Part shown: piece after piece, positions 1-6,569 of the stretch
Layout of the letters: each line of letters starts with the position of its first letter
Numbering within the stretch: the stretch's first letter is position 1
Assembly (NCBI GenBank): GCA_012841995.1
Contig: DUTQ01000185.1
Coordinates: forward strand, 1-6,973
DNA length: 6,973 nt
Source of the DNA: Thermoanaerobacterales bacterium
GTDB lineage: Bacteria > Bacillota > Thermosediminibacteria > Thermosediminibacterales > Tepidanaerobacteraceae
Reading direction: 5' to 3'
The notes under the pieces: model-generated
Database searches by the model: none
Seen by the model: the letters and a program-made list of their open reading frames with translations, nothing else
What the model was told of the DNA's origin: nothing
Translations under genes and position numbers: made by a program

Positions 1-570
1 TATCAGGGTTATCCAGCAGCTATATGCACATCAATAAATGAAGAGGTAGTACATGGAATACCTGGATTAAAAACCCTAAAAGATGGTGATATTATTAGTG
101 TAGACATCGGTGCATTTATAGATGGCTACAATGGAGATGCAGCTAGAACGTTTCCGGTGGGAAAAGTCAGTGAGGAAGCATTAGACCTTATAGAGACAAC
201 ACGGCAAAGCTTTTTTAAAGGAATTGAGTTTGCAAAACCAGGGTTTAGGCTTTCAGACATATCCCATGCTATCCAAACATATGTGGAAGACAGGAACTAT
301 TCTGTTGTAAAAGATTATGTTGGGCATGGTATAGGGCAAAAGATGCATGAGGACCCACAAATTCCCAATTTTGGACCTCCAAATAAGGGACCAAGGCTGA
401 AAGTAGGCATGACACTCGCAATAGAGCCAATGGTCAACATGGGAACAGATCAGGTTTATACTCTTGGGAATAATTGGACCGTAGTCACAAAAGACAAAAG
501 CCTTTCAGCCCATTACGAGAACACCATAGCTATTACCGAAAAGGGTCCTGAAATTCTTACTATGATATAG
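1..570 (+). CDS. map: Type I methionine aminopeptidase, 5'-truncated by window
   Basis: Cytosolic metalloprotease that removes the initiator methionine from new proteins as they leave the ribosome. The frame is open from base 1, giving 189 visible residues, so the gene begins before the window; a GTG at 157 is internal and not the start. All five dinuclear metal ligands of the family are visible (numbering from base 1): D35 in VDIG, D46 in GDAART, H109 in GHGIG, E142 in AIEPMV and E173 in YENT. They match E. coli D97, D108, H171, E204 and E235 with a constant offset of 62, so about 60 N-terminal residues are missing. The substrate-site histidine H18 (VVHGIP) is also present. The protein ends shortly after the last ligand, as is usual for the family. 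In Firmicutes this gene normally follows secY and adk, which would lie upstream. The next gene starts 12 bases after the stop. Identification is essentially certain. Confidence 0.97.
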   Translation, partial: YQGYPAAICTSINEEVVHGIPGLKTLKDGDIISVDIGAFIDGYNGDAARTFPVGKVSEEALDLIETTRQSFFKGIEFAKPGFRLSDISHAIQTYVEDRNYSVVKDYVGHGIGQKMHEDPQIPNFGPPNKGPRLKVGMTLAIEPMVNMGTDQVYTLGNNWTVVTKDKSLSAHYENTIAITEKGPEILTMI

Positions 571-582
571 GTAGGTGTTTTA

Positions 583-879
583 ATGCCGGAAATTGCGTTG
601 GGTCAGTTGGTAATTCCCCGCGCTGGTCGTGATAAGGGAAGGGTTATGATTGTAGTGAGGATTATAGATTCTGATTATGTATATATAGCTGATGGTGACT
701 TGAGGAAGGTTGAGAAACCTAAAAAAAAGAAAATAAAGCACTTAAAGGTATTAAACAAAATTTCGAAAGATATAGCACTTAAACTAGCCAAAAAAAGGAA
801 ACTATCAAACAAAGAAATAAAGCTAACATTAGAAAAACTGATTGATGATAATGTAAAAAAAACATCTAATCAGATTTAA
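583..879 (+). CDS. KOW-domain RNA-binding protein, L14e-like
   Basis: A 98-residue basic protein of the small KOW/ribosomal L14e-like family that many Firmicutes encode between map and infA. The KOW-type beta-barrel covers about residues 6-40 ([14 protein letters not shown], then a hydrophobic strand VMIVVRI). A lysine cluster follows at 42-52 ([14 protein letters not shown] region), and the C-terminal half is lysine-rich and probably helical. RNA or ribosome binding is inferred from the fold, the charge and the setting among ribosomal genes; the exact role is not known to me. The ATG at 583 follows a modest ribosome-binding site (AGGTG, 573-577) with 5 bases of spacing. The stop codon abuts the strong AAAGGAGG of infA, so the two genes are likely cotranscribed. 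I leave the symbol blank. Confidence 0.85.
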   Translation: MPEIALGQLVIPRAGRDKGRVMIVVRIIDSDYVYIADGDLRKVEKPKKKKIKHLKVLNKISKDIALKLAKKRKLSNKEIKLTLEKLIDDNVKKTSNQI

Positions 880-885
880 AGGAGG
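878..885 (+). promoter_or_regulatory. Ribosome-binding site of infA, decides the start
   Basis: The AAAGGAGG here begins inside the stop codon of the KOW gene. An in-frame GTG at 887 lies only one base after it, too close for initiation. The ATG at 899 lies 13 bases downstream, which is longer than usual but gives an IF-1 of exactly 72 residues starting MSKED, as in the family. I therefore place the start at 899. Confidence 0.7.
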
Positions 886-898
886 CGTGTGCGACCTT

Positions 899-1117
899 AT
901 GTCAAAAGAAGATGTTATTGAGGTAGAGGGAACCGTTATAGAACCTCTTCCCAATGCAATGTTTCGGGTAGAATTGAAAAACGGTCATAAGATTTTAGCC
1001 CATGTTTCCGGGAAAATTCGCATGAACTATATTCGAATTCTACCTGGCGACAGGGTTACCGTGGAATTATCTCCTTACGATCTTACCCGAGGCCGCATAA
1101 AGTATCGTTTTAAGTAG
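899..1117 (+). CDS. infA: Translation initiation factor IF-1
   Basis: A 72-residue single OB-fold (S1-like) protein that binds the ribosomal A site during initiation, works with IF-2 and IF-3, and helps select the initiator tRNA. The sequence runs from [13 protein letters not shown] through the conserved [10 protein letters not shown] and [13 protein letters not shown] segments to the terminal RGRIKYRFK, all hallmarks of bacterial IF-1, and the length is standard. The ATG at 899 is preferred over the GTG at 887, which would add four non-conserved residues and sits against the ribosome-binding site. Its position between the KOW gene and rpmJ is the usual Gram-positive arrangement. Confidence 0.97.
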   Translation: MSKEDVIEVEGTVIEPLPNAMFRVELKNGHKILAHVSGKIRMNYIRILPGDRVTVELSPYDLTRGRIKYRFK

Positions 1118-1143
1118 AAAAAGCTTTAAAGGAGGAAAACCTT

Positions 1144-1257
1144 ATGAAGGTAAGACCCTCGGTGAAGAAAATCTGCGAGAAATGTAAAATAATTAAACGC
1201 AAAGGTAGGGTTATGGTTATATGTGAAAACCCTAAGCATAAGCAAAAACAAGGTTAA
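1144..1257 (+). CDS. rpmJ: 50S ribosomal protein bL36
   Basis: A 37-residue protein of the large ribosomal subunit, the standard length for bL36. It begins [15 protein letters not shown] and ends NPKHKQKQG, as in the family. Cysteines C11, C14 and C27 with H32 form the zinc-ribbon ligand set, so this is the zinc-binding (C+) form. It folds around a single zinc and binds 23S rRNA. The ATG has an excellent ribosome-binding site, AAAGGAGG ending at 1135, with 8 bases of spacing. It lies between infA and rpsM, the near-universal position. Identification is certain despite the small size. Confidence 0.97.
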   Translation: MKVRPSVKKICEKCKIIKRKGRVMVICENPKHKQKQG

Positions 1258-1275
1258 TTGAAGGAGGTGTACTAG

Positions 1276-1650
1276 ATGGCGAGAATTGCCGGTGTAGATC
1301 TACCGAGAGAAAAGCGTGTAGAGATTGCGCTAACGTATATATACGGTATTGGCAGGAGCAGGGCAAACCAAATATTAAAGGAAGCGGGCGTTAATCCTGA
1401 TACTCGTGTAAAGGATCTCGCTGAAAAAGAAATTACAAAGTTAAGGGAAATAATCGATAGAGACTTTAAAGTGGAGGGTGACTTGCGTCGAGAAGTTGCA
1501 CTTAACACAAAAAGACTTGTAGAAATAGGCTCTTACAGGGGTTTAAGACATAGAAGAAGTTTGCCGGTCCGTGGCCAGCGCACTCGTACAAATGCTAGAA
1601 CAAGAAAAGGCCCGATTAAAACTGTAGGAGTAAAAAGAGGCGCCAAATAA
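1276..1650 (+). CDS. rpsM: 30S ribosomal protein uS13
   Basis: A 124-residue protein of the 30S head that contacts the P-site tRNA and makes bridges to the 50S subunit. The N-terminal [10 protein letters not shown] is diagnostic, followed by the helix-two-turn-helix region with YGIGRSRA (23-30). The conserved [19 protein letters not shown] segment (85-103) and the arginine-rich [10 protein letters not shown] tail (103-113) reach towards the decoding site. Length is normal. The ATG at 1276 follows AAGGAGGTG (1261-1269) with 6 bases of spacing. In E. coli the start region of this gene is where S4 represses the alpha operon; I did not see a recognisable copy of that structure here, and Gram-positive clusters generally lack it. 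Confidence 0.98.
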   Translation: MARIAGVDLPREKRVEIALTYIYGIGRSRANQILKEAGVNPDTRVKDLAEKEITKLREIIDRDFKVEGDLRREVALNTKRLVEIGSYRGLRHRRSLPVRGQRTRTNARTRKGPIKTVGVKRGAK

Positions 1651-1658
1651 TTAATCGG
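1612..1658 (+). promoter_or_regulatory. Inverted repeat overlapping the rpsK ribosome-binding site
   Basis: CCGATTAA at 1612-1619, in the last codons of rpsM, is the exact reverse complement of TTAATCGG at 1651-1658, which includes the first two bases of the rpsK ribosome-binding site (GGAGGTGAT, 1657-1665). The 31-base loop contains the rpsM stop. If formed in mRNA, the helix would partly mask the rpsK site until a ribosome reads through the end of rpsM, coupling the two genes. An 8-bp match at this distance can occur by chance in a window this size, so function is inferred from position only. Confidence 0.35.
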
Positions 1659-1671
1659 AGGTGATTGAATA

Positions 1672-2064
1672 ATGGCAAAAGCTGCTAAAACCGTTAAAAA
1701 GCGTAAAGATAAAAGACGTGTAGAAAAGGGTTCAGCTCATATACATTCTACATTTAACAATACAATAGTTACGATAACAGATGAAGCCGGTAGGCCGCTT
1801 ACATGGGCAAGTGCCGGTACAGTTGGATTTAAAGGTTCTAGAAAAGGAACGCCTTTTGCAGCCCAAATGGCAGCTGAATCAGCAGCAAAGCAAGCTTTGG
1901 ATTATGGCTTGAGACAGGTGGAAGTTTTTGTGAAGGGGCCAGGTAGTGGCCGTGAAGCAGCAATAAGATCTTTGCAAGCAGCCGGGCTCGAAGTGAACAT
2001 GATAAAAGATATTACGCCTATTCCTCATAATGGGTGTAGGCCACCTAAAAGAAGACGTGTATAA
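1672..2064 (+). CDS. rpsK: 30S ribosomal protein uS11
   Basis: A 130-residue protein of the 30S platform that binds 16S rRNA near the E site and helps form the exit path of mRNA. The basic N-terminal tail (about 1-18) leads into the conserved [19 protein letters not shown] core (20-38). The family motifs [20 protein letters not shown] (44-63) and [15 protein letters not shown] (87-101) follow, and the protein ends in [13 protein letters not shown]120-G121 corresponds to the Asn-Gly pair that is converted to isoaspartate in E. coli S11. Length is normal. The start is ATG at 1672 with GGAGGTGAT six bases upstream. It lies between rpsM and rpsD, as in most bacteria. Confidence 0.98.
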   Translation: MAKAAKTVKKRKDKRRVEKGSAHIHSTFNNTIVTITDEAGRPLTWASAGTVGFKGSRKGTPFAAQMAAESAAKQALDYGLRQVEVFVKGPGSGREAAIRSLQAAGLEVNMIKDITPIPHNGCRPPKRRRV

Positions 2065-2088
2065 ATTAGTGGGAGGTGTAAAAGACAA

Positions 2089-2715
2089 ATGGCAAGATAC
2101 AAAGATTCTGTATGCCGGCAGTGCCGTAGGGAAGGCATAAAGCTATTCCTAAAAGGAGATCGCTGCTACTCACAAAAATGTGCAATAGATAGAAGAGGTT
2201 ATGCGCCAGGACAGCACGGTCAGATGAGACGTAAGTTTTCAGAGTATGGATTACAGCTCAGAGAAAAACAGAAGGCTCGTAGAATTTATGGAGTTTTAGA
2301 GAAACAATTTAGGAATTACTTCAAAAAGGCTGCAAGCCAAAAAGGCGTAACAGGCGAAAACCTTCTGAGATTGCTAGAGTGCAGGCTTGATAATGTTGTA
2401 TATAGGATGGGATTTGGTTTATCCCGCCCACAAGCACGACAACTGGTTAGATACGGCCATATAGAAGTTAACGGCAAAAGGGTCACAATACCATCATTTC
2501 AGGTTAAAGAAAAGGATGTTATATCAGTAAGAGAGAACAGTAGAAGCTTATCATTGTTTAAAGAGATATCAGAAGCGGGCGAGTCTAAAGTTGTACCAGA
2601 ATGGCTATCGGTCAATTTTGACACCCTGACAGGTGAAGTTGTAAGCCTGCCTAATAGGGAAGATATTGATGTTCCAATTGAGGAGCACCTCATTGTTGAG
2701 CTTTATTCCAAGTAA
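2089..2715 (+). CDS. rpsD: 30S ribosomal protein uS4, zinc-binding form
   Basis: A 208-residue primary 16S rRNA-binding protein that nucleates assembly of the 30S body and lies near the mRNA entry channel. The N-terminal part carries four cysteines, C9, C12, C26 and C31 (CX2C-X13-CX4C), the zinc-binding C+ version of S4. The conserved [11 protein letters not shown] follows at 35-45. An S4 RNA-binding domain covers about 98-160 ([23 protein letters not shown], then HIEVNGKRV). Length is normal. The ATG at 2089 follows GGGAGGTG (2071-2078) with 10 bases of spacing. In Bacillus subtilis rpsD is a separate gene with its own S4-responsive leader; here it sits in the alpha cluster, as in Clostridia and E. 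coli. S4 is a translational repressor in several bacteria, but no repressor site can be assigned here. Confidence 0.98.
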   Translation: MARYKDSVCRQCRREGIKLFLKGDRCYSQKCAIDRRGYAPGQHGQMRRKFSEYGLQLREKQKARRIYGVLEKQFRNYFKKAASQKGVTGENLLRLLECRLDNVVYRMGFGLSRPQARQLVRYGHIEVNGKRVTIPSFQVKEKDVISVRENSRSLSLFKEISEAGESKVVPEWLSVNFDTLTGEVVSLPNREDIDVPIEEHLIVELYSK

Positions 2716-2718
2716 TTG

Positions 2719-2749
2719 ACCCTCGCAAAAAAAACAAATCAAGGAGGGT
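2719..2749 (+). promoter_or_regulatory. Inverted repeat covering the rpoA ribosome-binding site
   Basis: ACCCTC at 2719-2724, just after the rpsD stop, is the exact reverse complement of GAGGGT at 2744-2749, which overlaps the rpoA ribosome-binding site AAGGAGGG (2741-2748). The loop between is 19 bases and very A-rich. The 6-bp helix could weaken initiation on rpoA unless ribosomes finishing rpsD disrupt it. CCCTC resembles the anti-Shine-Dalgarno sequence, so any such site can pair by chance; the role is a guess from location. Confidence 0.35.
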
Positions 2750-2758
2750 AAATTTTTG

Positions 2759-3706
2759 ATGATGGAAATTGAAAAGCCGAGGATTGAACTAATAAAAGAA
2801 AGTGAAGACGATACGTATGGAAAGATAGTATTAGAGCCGCTTGAACGAGGTTATGGCACAACCCTTGGCAATTCGCTGCGTAGAGTTCTCTTATCAACAT
2901 TACCCGGAGCGGCAGTTACTTCAATTAAAATTGAAGGCGTTCAACACGAATTTTCGACAATCCCGGGTGTTGTTGAGGATACTACAGAGATAATTTTAAA
3001 CATCAAAGATCTGACATTTATTCTTCACAGTGATGAGCCTAAACTCTTGAGGATCGAAGCACAAGGAGAAGGCGAGGTAAAAGCAAAGGATATAATTGCT
3101 GATGCTGATGTAGAAATAATAAATCCAGAACAACATATAGCTACTCTTGATACAGATGGAAAACTTTTCATGGAAATGAATCTGGAAAAAGGCAGAGGAT
3201 ATGTAACTGCTGACAGAAATAAAAAACCTGGGCAGCCCATAGGTGTTATTGCCATTGATTCTATATTTACTCCAGTTCGAAAGGTCAATTTTACTGTTGA
3301 AGATACACGTGTAGGTCAGAGAACAGACTATGATAAATTGACTTTAGAAATCTGGACAAATGGCACCATCAAACCTGACGATGCCGTTACTATGGCTGCA
3401 AAAATACTGATAGAACATTTTAATATGTTTGTTGGGCTGACAGAGAAGATCGAGGAAATAGAAACTCCTGAAGAAAAGGAAAAAGATGAAAGAGAAAAGA
3501 TTTTGGAGATGCCCATAGAAGAACTGGATTTATCGGTCAGGTCATATAACTGTCTCAAACGAGCAGGAATAAACACAATATTTGAGTTGACTCAAAAGAC
3601 TGCGGAAGATATGCTGAAGGTTAGAAACCTAGGTAAAAAATCACTAGAAGAAGTTGAAAATAAGCTGAGTTCATTCAATCTTTCTCTGAAACAATCGGAG
3701 GAATAA
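2759..3706 (+). CDS. rpoA: RNA polymerase alpha subunit
   Basis: A 315-residue alpha subunit, the dimer that scaffolds assembly of beta and beta-prime and contacts promoter UP elements and activators. The N-terminal domain (about 1-228) shows the signature [18 protein letters not shown] (residues 25-42), [12 protein letters not shown] and the [17 protein letters not shown] segment. A strongly charged Glu/Lys linker lies at about 229-248. The C-terminal domain contains [19 protein letters not shown], where R261 corresponds to the DNA-contacting E. coli R265, and the helix-hairpin-helix [13 protein letters not shown]. Three in-frame starts exist: TTG 2756, ATG 2759 and ATG 2762. I chose 2759 because it aligns MMEIEKP with the usual MIEIEKP; spacing from AAGGAGGG is then 10 bases (7 for the TTG). 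It is followed by rplQ after 16 bases. Confidence 0.98.
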   Translation: MMEIEKPRIELIKESEDDTYGKIVLEPLERGYGTTLGNSLRRVLLSTLPGAAVTSIKIEGVQHEFSTIPGVVEDTTEIILNIKDLTFILHSDEPKLLRIEAQGEGEVKAKDIIADADVEIINPEQHIATLDTDGKLFMEMNLEKGRGYVTADRNKKPGQPIGVIAIDSIFTPVRKVNFTVEDTRVGQRTDYDKLTLEIWTNGTIKPDDAVTMAAKILIEHFNMFVGLTEKIEEIETPEEKEKDEREKILEMPIEELDLSVRSYNCLKRAGINTIFELTQKTAEDMLKVRNLGKKSLEEVENKLSSFNLSLKQSEE

Positions 3707-3722
3707 GAGGGAGGTCGAGAAG

Positions 3723-4055
3723 ATGAGGAGACTTGGTAGAACATGTGGTCACAGGAAAATGATGCTGAAAAACATGGTAACATCTTTATTTAAGCATGGC
3801 AGGATTGTGACTACAGAGACCAGGGCAAAAGAGGTACGTTCCATAGCGGAAAAGATGATTACCTTGGCCAAAAAAAATGACCTTGCAGCCAGAAGGTTGG
3901 TATTAGCTGAACTTTTGGATGAGACTACCGTTAAAGAGCTGTTTGAAAATATTGCTCCCAAATATGAGGATAGAAACGGTGGATATGTAAGGATTGTGAA
4001 AATTGGCCCTCGCCGAGGGGATGCTTCTCCAATGGCGGTACTAGAACTTGTTTAA
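3723..4055 (+). CDS. rplQ: 50S ribosomal protein bL17
   Basis: A 110-residue large-subunit protein that binds 23S rRNA near the outer end of the peptide exit tunnel. The family signatures are clear: [16 protein letters not shown] at the start, [20 protein letters not shown] (16-35), and the C-terminal [25 protein letters not shown]. The N-terminus is three or four residues shorter than the common M-x-YRKLGR form, but no alternative start exists: the rpoA stop lies only 16 bases upstream and the ATG at 3723 has a good site (GGGAGGT, 3709-3715, spacing 7). It is the last ribosomal gene in the window; the ECF transporter genes follow after a 37-base gap with no terminator. Confidence 0.97.
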   Translation: MRRLGRTCGHRKMMLKNMVTSLFKHGRIVTTETRAKEVRSIAEKMITLAKKNDLAARRLVLAELLDETTVKELFENIAPKYEDRNGGYVRIVKIGPRRGDASPMAVLELV

Positions 4056-4076
4056 ATAAACCATGTAACATGACGT

Positions 4077-4101
4077 AAAGGGGGCGGTAACCATAACCGC
4101 C
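4077..4101 (+). promoter_or_regulatory. ecfA1 ribosome-binding site and start-codon hairpin
   Basis: AAGGGGG at 4078-4084 is a good ribosome-binding site lying 8 bases before the ATA at 4093. GGCGGT (4083-4088) is the exact reverse complement of ACCGCC (4096-4101). The 7-base loop AACCATA ends with the proposed ATA start codon. The 6-bp stem holds five G:C pairs and overlaps the end of the ribosome-binding site, so it could limit initiation. The position and base-pairing are seen in the sequence; a regulatory role is inferred. It is not followed by a T-tract and so is not a terminator. Confidence 0.5.
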
Positions 4102-4923
4102 AAAATAATTGCGCAAGGTGTAAGTTACAGCTATGCTGAAGAGAAAGATCTTGCTCTAAAGGATATAAGTTTAAAGATAAACAACGGAGAGTTTGTGGCA
4201 ATAATCGGTCCAAACGGTTCCGGCAAATCCACTTTGGCGAAATTATTCAATGGACTTTATATCCCAACTCAAGGTGAAATCCTGATGGATGGTTTAAATA
4301 CTAAGAAGCAAGATGATATATGGAAAATAAGACAAAAAGCAGGGATGGTTTTTCAAAACCCTGATAACCAAATAGTTGCTACTATTGTAGAAGAAGATGT
4401 TGCTTTTGGTCCTGAAAACCTGGGGATACCGCCAGAGGAGATACGCCGAAGAGTAGCTGAAGCATTGGCCATCGTCGAGCTGTCTGAATTCGCCGACAGA
4501 GCACCACACTTGCTTTCAGGCGGGCAAAAACAGCGTGTTGCTATTGCCGGGATTATTGCCATGAGACCGGAATGTATAATATTGGATGAACCTACTGCCA
4601 TGCTTGATCCAGTGGGAAGACGCGAGGTCATAGATACAGTCAAAAAATTAAATAAAAAAGAAGGTAAAACGGTAGTACTTATTACACACTTTATGGATGA
4701 AGCTGTTCAGGCTGACAGGATAGTAGTTATGGAAAAAGGTCGCATCATCATGCAGGGGTGCCCAAGGGAGATATTTAAAAAAGCCGAAGAGCTAAAAAGG
4801 GTTGGCCTTGATGTGCCACAGGTAACGGAACTGGCTCAAGACTTAATGGCCGAGGGGATAGACATAAGACCGGATGTATTGACGGTAGAAGAAATGGTGG
4901 ATAATCTATGTCGATTATTATAG
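4093..4923 (+). CDS. ecfA1: ECF transporter ATPase EcfA1, apparent ATA start
   Basis: ATP-binding subunit of the energy-coupling factor module that powers uptake of vitamins, cofactors or metals through exchangeable substrate-binding (S) proteins. From 4093 the protein has 276 residues, normal for EcfA1. Visible motifs: A-loop tyrosines in SYSY (11-14), Walker [10 protein letters not shown] (39-47), Q-loop Q88, signature LSGGQ (141-145), Walker B IILDEP with D165 and E166, D-loop, and switch histidine H199. No ATG, GTG or TTG occurs in frame between the stop at 4066-4068 and the GTG at 4195; starting at that GTG would delete the first strands and the A-loop. ATA at 4093 has the right spacing from AAGGGGG and gives a family-like N-terminus ([13 protein letters not shown]). 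The start may be a true rare codon, or a substitution or sequencing error of ATG. It overlaps ecfA2 by 16 bases. The function is certain, the start less so. Confidence 0.9.
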   Translation: MTAKIIAQGVSYSYAEEKDLALKDISLKINNGEFVAIIGPNGSGKSTLAKLFNGLYIPTQGEILMDGLNTKKQDDIWKIRQKAGMVFQNPDNQIVATIVEEDVAFGPENLGIPPEEIRRRVAEALAIVELSEFADRAPHLLSGGQKQRVAIAGIIAMRPECIILDEPTAMLDPVGRREVIDTVKKLNKKEGKTVVLITHFMDEAVQADRIVVMEKGRIIMQGCPREIFKKAEELKRVGLDVPQVTELAQDLMAEGIDIRPDVLTVEEMVDNLCRLL

Positions 4924-5771
4924 AAGATTTAAATCACGTGTATATGCCAAATACCCCTTTTGAATCCTTGGCTTTAAAGGATATCAACTGGGATATACAA
5001 GATGGTGAGTTCTGGGGGCTTATAGGTCATACAGGATCAGGAAAATCAACACTTATACAGCATCTAAATGGGCTTTTAAAGCCGTCTTCAGGCCGGATTA
5101 TCATAGATGGTGTAGATATTCACGGCAAGGGTGTAAAAATGAAGAACATCCGTCAAAAGGTTGGCCTTGTATTCCAATACCCAGAGCATCAGCTTTTTGA
5201 AGAAACCGTAGAAAGAGACGTGGCTTTTGGTCCAAGAAACATGGGTCTTTCGGAAAAGGAAGTTACCAATAGGGTAAAAGAGGCACTAGAATCAGTAGGC
5301 ATGAGATATAGCCAGATTAAAGACAAATCTCCTTTTGAATTAAGTGGAGGCCAGATGAGAAGAGTGGCCATTGCCGGTGTTTTGGCTATGAAACCAAGTG
5401 TACTTATACTGGATGAGCCAACAGCAGGTCTTGACCCAAGGGGTCGAGATGAGATTTTAGATGAAATAGTACAACTGAGGAAACAGCGAAAAATAACTGT
5501 TATTTTGGTGTCCCACAGCATGGAGGACATTGCAAAACTTGTGGATAAATTAGCAGTAATGCACCAGGGCCAAATGGTAAGGACCGGTACTCCTAAAGAA
5601 ATATTTCGGGATTACAAGGGTTTAACCCAAATTGGTTTAGGCATACCCCAAATTACCGAACTGATGTTGAAACTAAGAGAACGGGGTAAAAACGTACCAG
5701 CAGACATTTTGACTGTAGAAGAGGCTAAAGCGGAGTTGTTAAATCATATAAGGAGGAAAGGCAATGCGTGA
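4908..5771 (+). CDS. ecfA2: ECF transporter ATPase EcfA2
   Basis: Second ATPase of the energy-coupling factor, expected to pair with EcfA1 under the membrane and drive EcfT. The 287-residue length is typical. Motifs: Walker [10 protein letters not shown] (40-48), Q-loop Q90 in [10 protein letters not shown], signature LSGGQ (145-149) followed by [11 protein letters not shown], Walker B LILDE with D169 and E170, D-loop AGLDP and switch histidine H203. The catalytic glutamate is present in both ATPases, so both sites look competent. The histidine in GHTGSGKST and the [10 protein letters not shown] segment are usual for EcfA2 and separate it from EcfA1 ([19 protein letters not shown]). The ATG at 4908 lies inside the end of ecfA1, with GGTGG 7 bases upstream. 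The 3' end overlaps ecfT by 8 bases, indicating translational coupling and balanced amounts of the three subunits. Confidence 0.97.
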   Translation: MSIIIEDLNHVYMPNTPFESLALKDINWDIQDGEFWGLIGHTGSGKSTLIQHLNGLLKPSSGRIIIDGVDIHGKGVKMKNIRQKVGLVFQYPEHQLFEETVERDVAFGPRNMGLSEKEVTNRVKEALESVGMRYSQIKDKSPFELSGGQMRRVAIAGVLAMKPSVLILDEPTAGLDPRGRDEILDEIVQLRKQRKITVILVSHSMEDIAKLVDKLAVMHQGQMVRTGTPKEIFRDYKGLTQIGLGIPQITELMLKLRERGKNVPADILTVEEAKAELLNHIRRKGNA

Positions 5772-6561
5772 AATCACTATAGGTCAATATATACCGGGAA
5801 ACTCAGTAGTGCATCGCCTTGATCCCCGTACGAAGATAATTCTTACCATTTGCTATATGATACTTTTGTTTTTGCTAAATAATTTTTGGGGCTATGTGTT
5901 TCCACTAGGTTTTATTTTAATGGCCACACTTTTGTCTAATGTTCCAATACGATACATCTTAAAAGGATTAAAACCATTATTATTTATTATTACACTTACT
6001 TTTATACTAAACAGTTTCATGATTAAAGGCAGGGTTATATACGAGATTGGGCCATTGGATATTACCTATGAAGGGCTCTCCCAGGGAGCATTTATGGCAA
6101 TACGACTTATCTTGCTAATTGTAGGGACTTCGCTTCTCACTCTTACCACATCACCTATTGCATTGACTGATGGGATTGAAAGGCTGCTTTCACCCTTTAA
6201 GCGAATAGGGATTCCAGCACATGAGCTTGCAATGATGATGACTATTGCCCTAAGATTTATACCTACCCTCTTGGAAGAGACCGATAAAATCATGAAGGCT
6301 CAAATGGCCAGAGGAGCTGATTTTGAGAGCGGAAACCTTATAAATCGGGCAAAAAACATGGTGCCGCTACTTGTCCCACTTTTCATAAGTGCCTTCCGTA
6401 GGGCTGATGACCTGGCTATGGCTATGGAAGCAAGATGTTACCGGGGTGGGGAGAATAGAACAAGAATGAAAGAGCTGTATATGACTGGTTTAGATATAGC
6501 GGCATTTATCATATTTATAGTATTTGTCATTGGTGTTTTTGCCAGCAGGTTTTTTGTATAG
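5764..6561 (+). CDS. ecfT: ECF transporter transmembrane protein EcfT
   Basis: Integral membrane scaffold of the energy-coupling factor that joins the two ATPases to different substrate-binding (S) proteins. The 265 residues begin with the family-typical [19 protein letters not shown] (7-25). Hydrophobic segments lie at about 25-60 (two spans), 71-88, 108-128 and 243-263, with a cytoplasmic coupling-helix region between the last two. That region carries both Ala-Arg motifs that dock into the ATPases: ARG at 182-184 (KAQMARGAD) and ARC at 223-225 ([10 protein letters not shown]). The second is more often ARG or ARS, but the arginine is kept. The ATG at 5764 has a strong site (AGGAGG, 5751-5756, spacing 7) inside ecfA2. 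No S-component gene is next to it, as expected for a group II ECF module shared among several transporters; the substrate cannot be told from here. Confidence 0.96.
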   Translation: MREITIGQYIPGNSVVHRLDPRTKIILTICYMILLFLLNNFWGYVFPLGFILMATLLSNVPIRYILKGLKPLLFIITLTFILNSFMIKGRVIYEIGPLDITYEGLSQGAFMAIRLILLIVGTSLLTLTTSPIALTDGIERLLSPFKRIGIPAHELAMMMTIALRFIPTLLEETDKIMKAQMARGADFESGNLINRAKNMVPLLVPLFISAFRRADDLAMAMEARCYRGGENRTRMKELYMTGLDIAAFIIFIVFVIGVFASRFFV

Positions 6562-6569
6562 GTGTTTAG

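Noticed and set aside
157..159. GTG as a possible start of the map gene
   Set aside because: The same frame is open back to base 1 and codes for conserved metal ligands D35 and D46, so the GTG is internal.
720..732. A8G run in the KOW gene containing an in-phase A-AAA-AAG slippery heptamer, with GAGGAAGG about 12 bases upstream
   Set aside because: The lysines it encodes belong to the conserved basic cluster, the -1 frame ends after about 17 codons without a recognisable product, and such runs are common in this A-rich sequence.
2716..2750. TTGACC after rpsD as a -35 box for a promoter ahead of rpoA
   Set aside because: No TATAAT-like sequence lies about 17 bases downstream; the stretch is an A-rich leader with a ribosome-binding site.
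4007..4019. CCCTC-GCC-GAGGG palindrome near the end of rplQ, considered as a terminator or attenuator
   Set aside because: It encodes the conserved IGPRRGD segment, and no T-tract follows.
5189..5530. 113-codon open frame on the minus strand across ecfA2, and similar antisense frames across rpsM, rpoA, ecfA1 and ecfT
   Set aside because: Each lies fully within a well-identified + strand gene, lacks a convincing ribosome-binding site, and shows only low-complexity Ser/Leu/Ile-rich translation typical of an antisense shadow.
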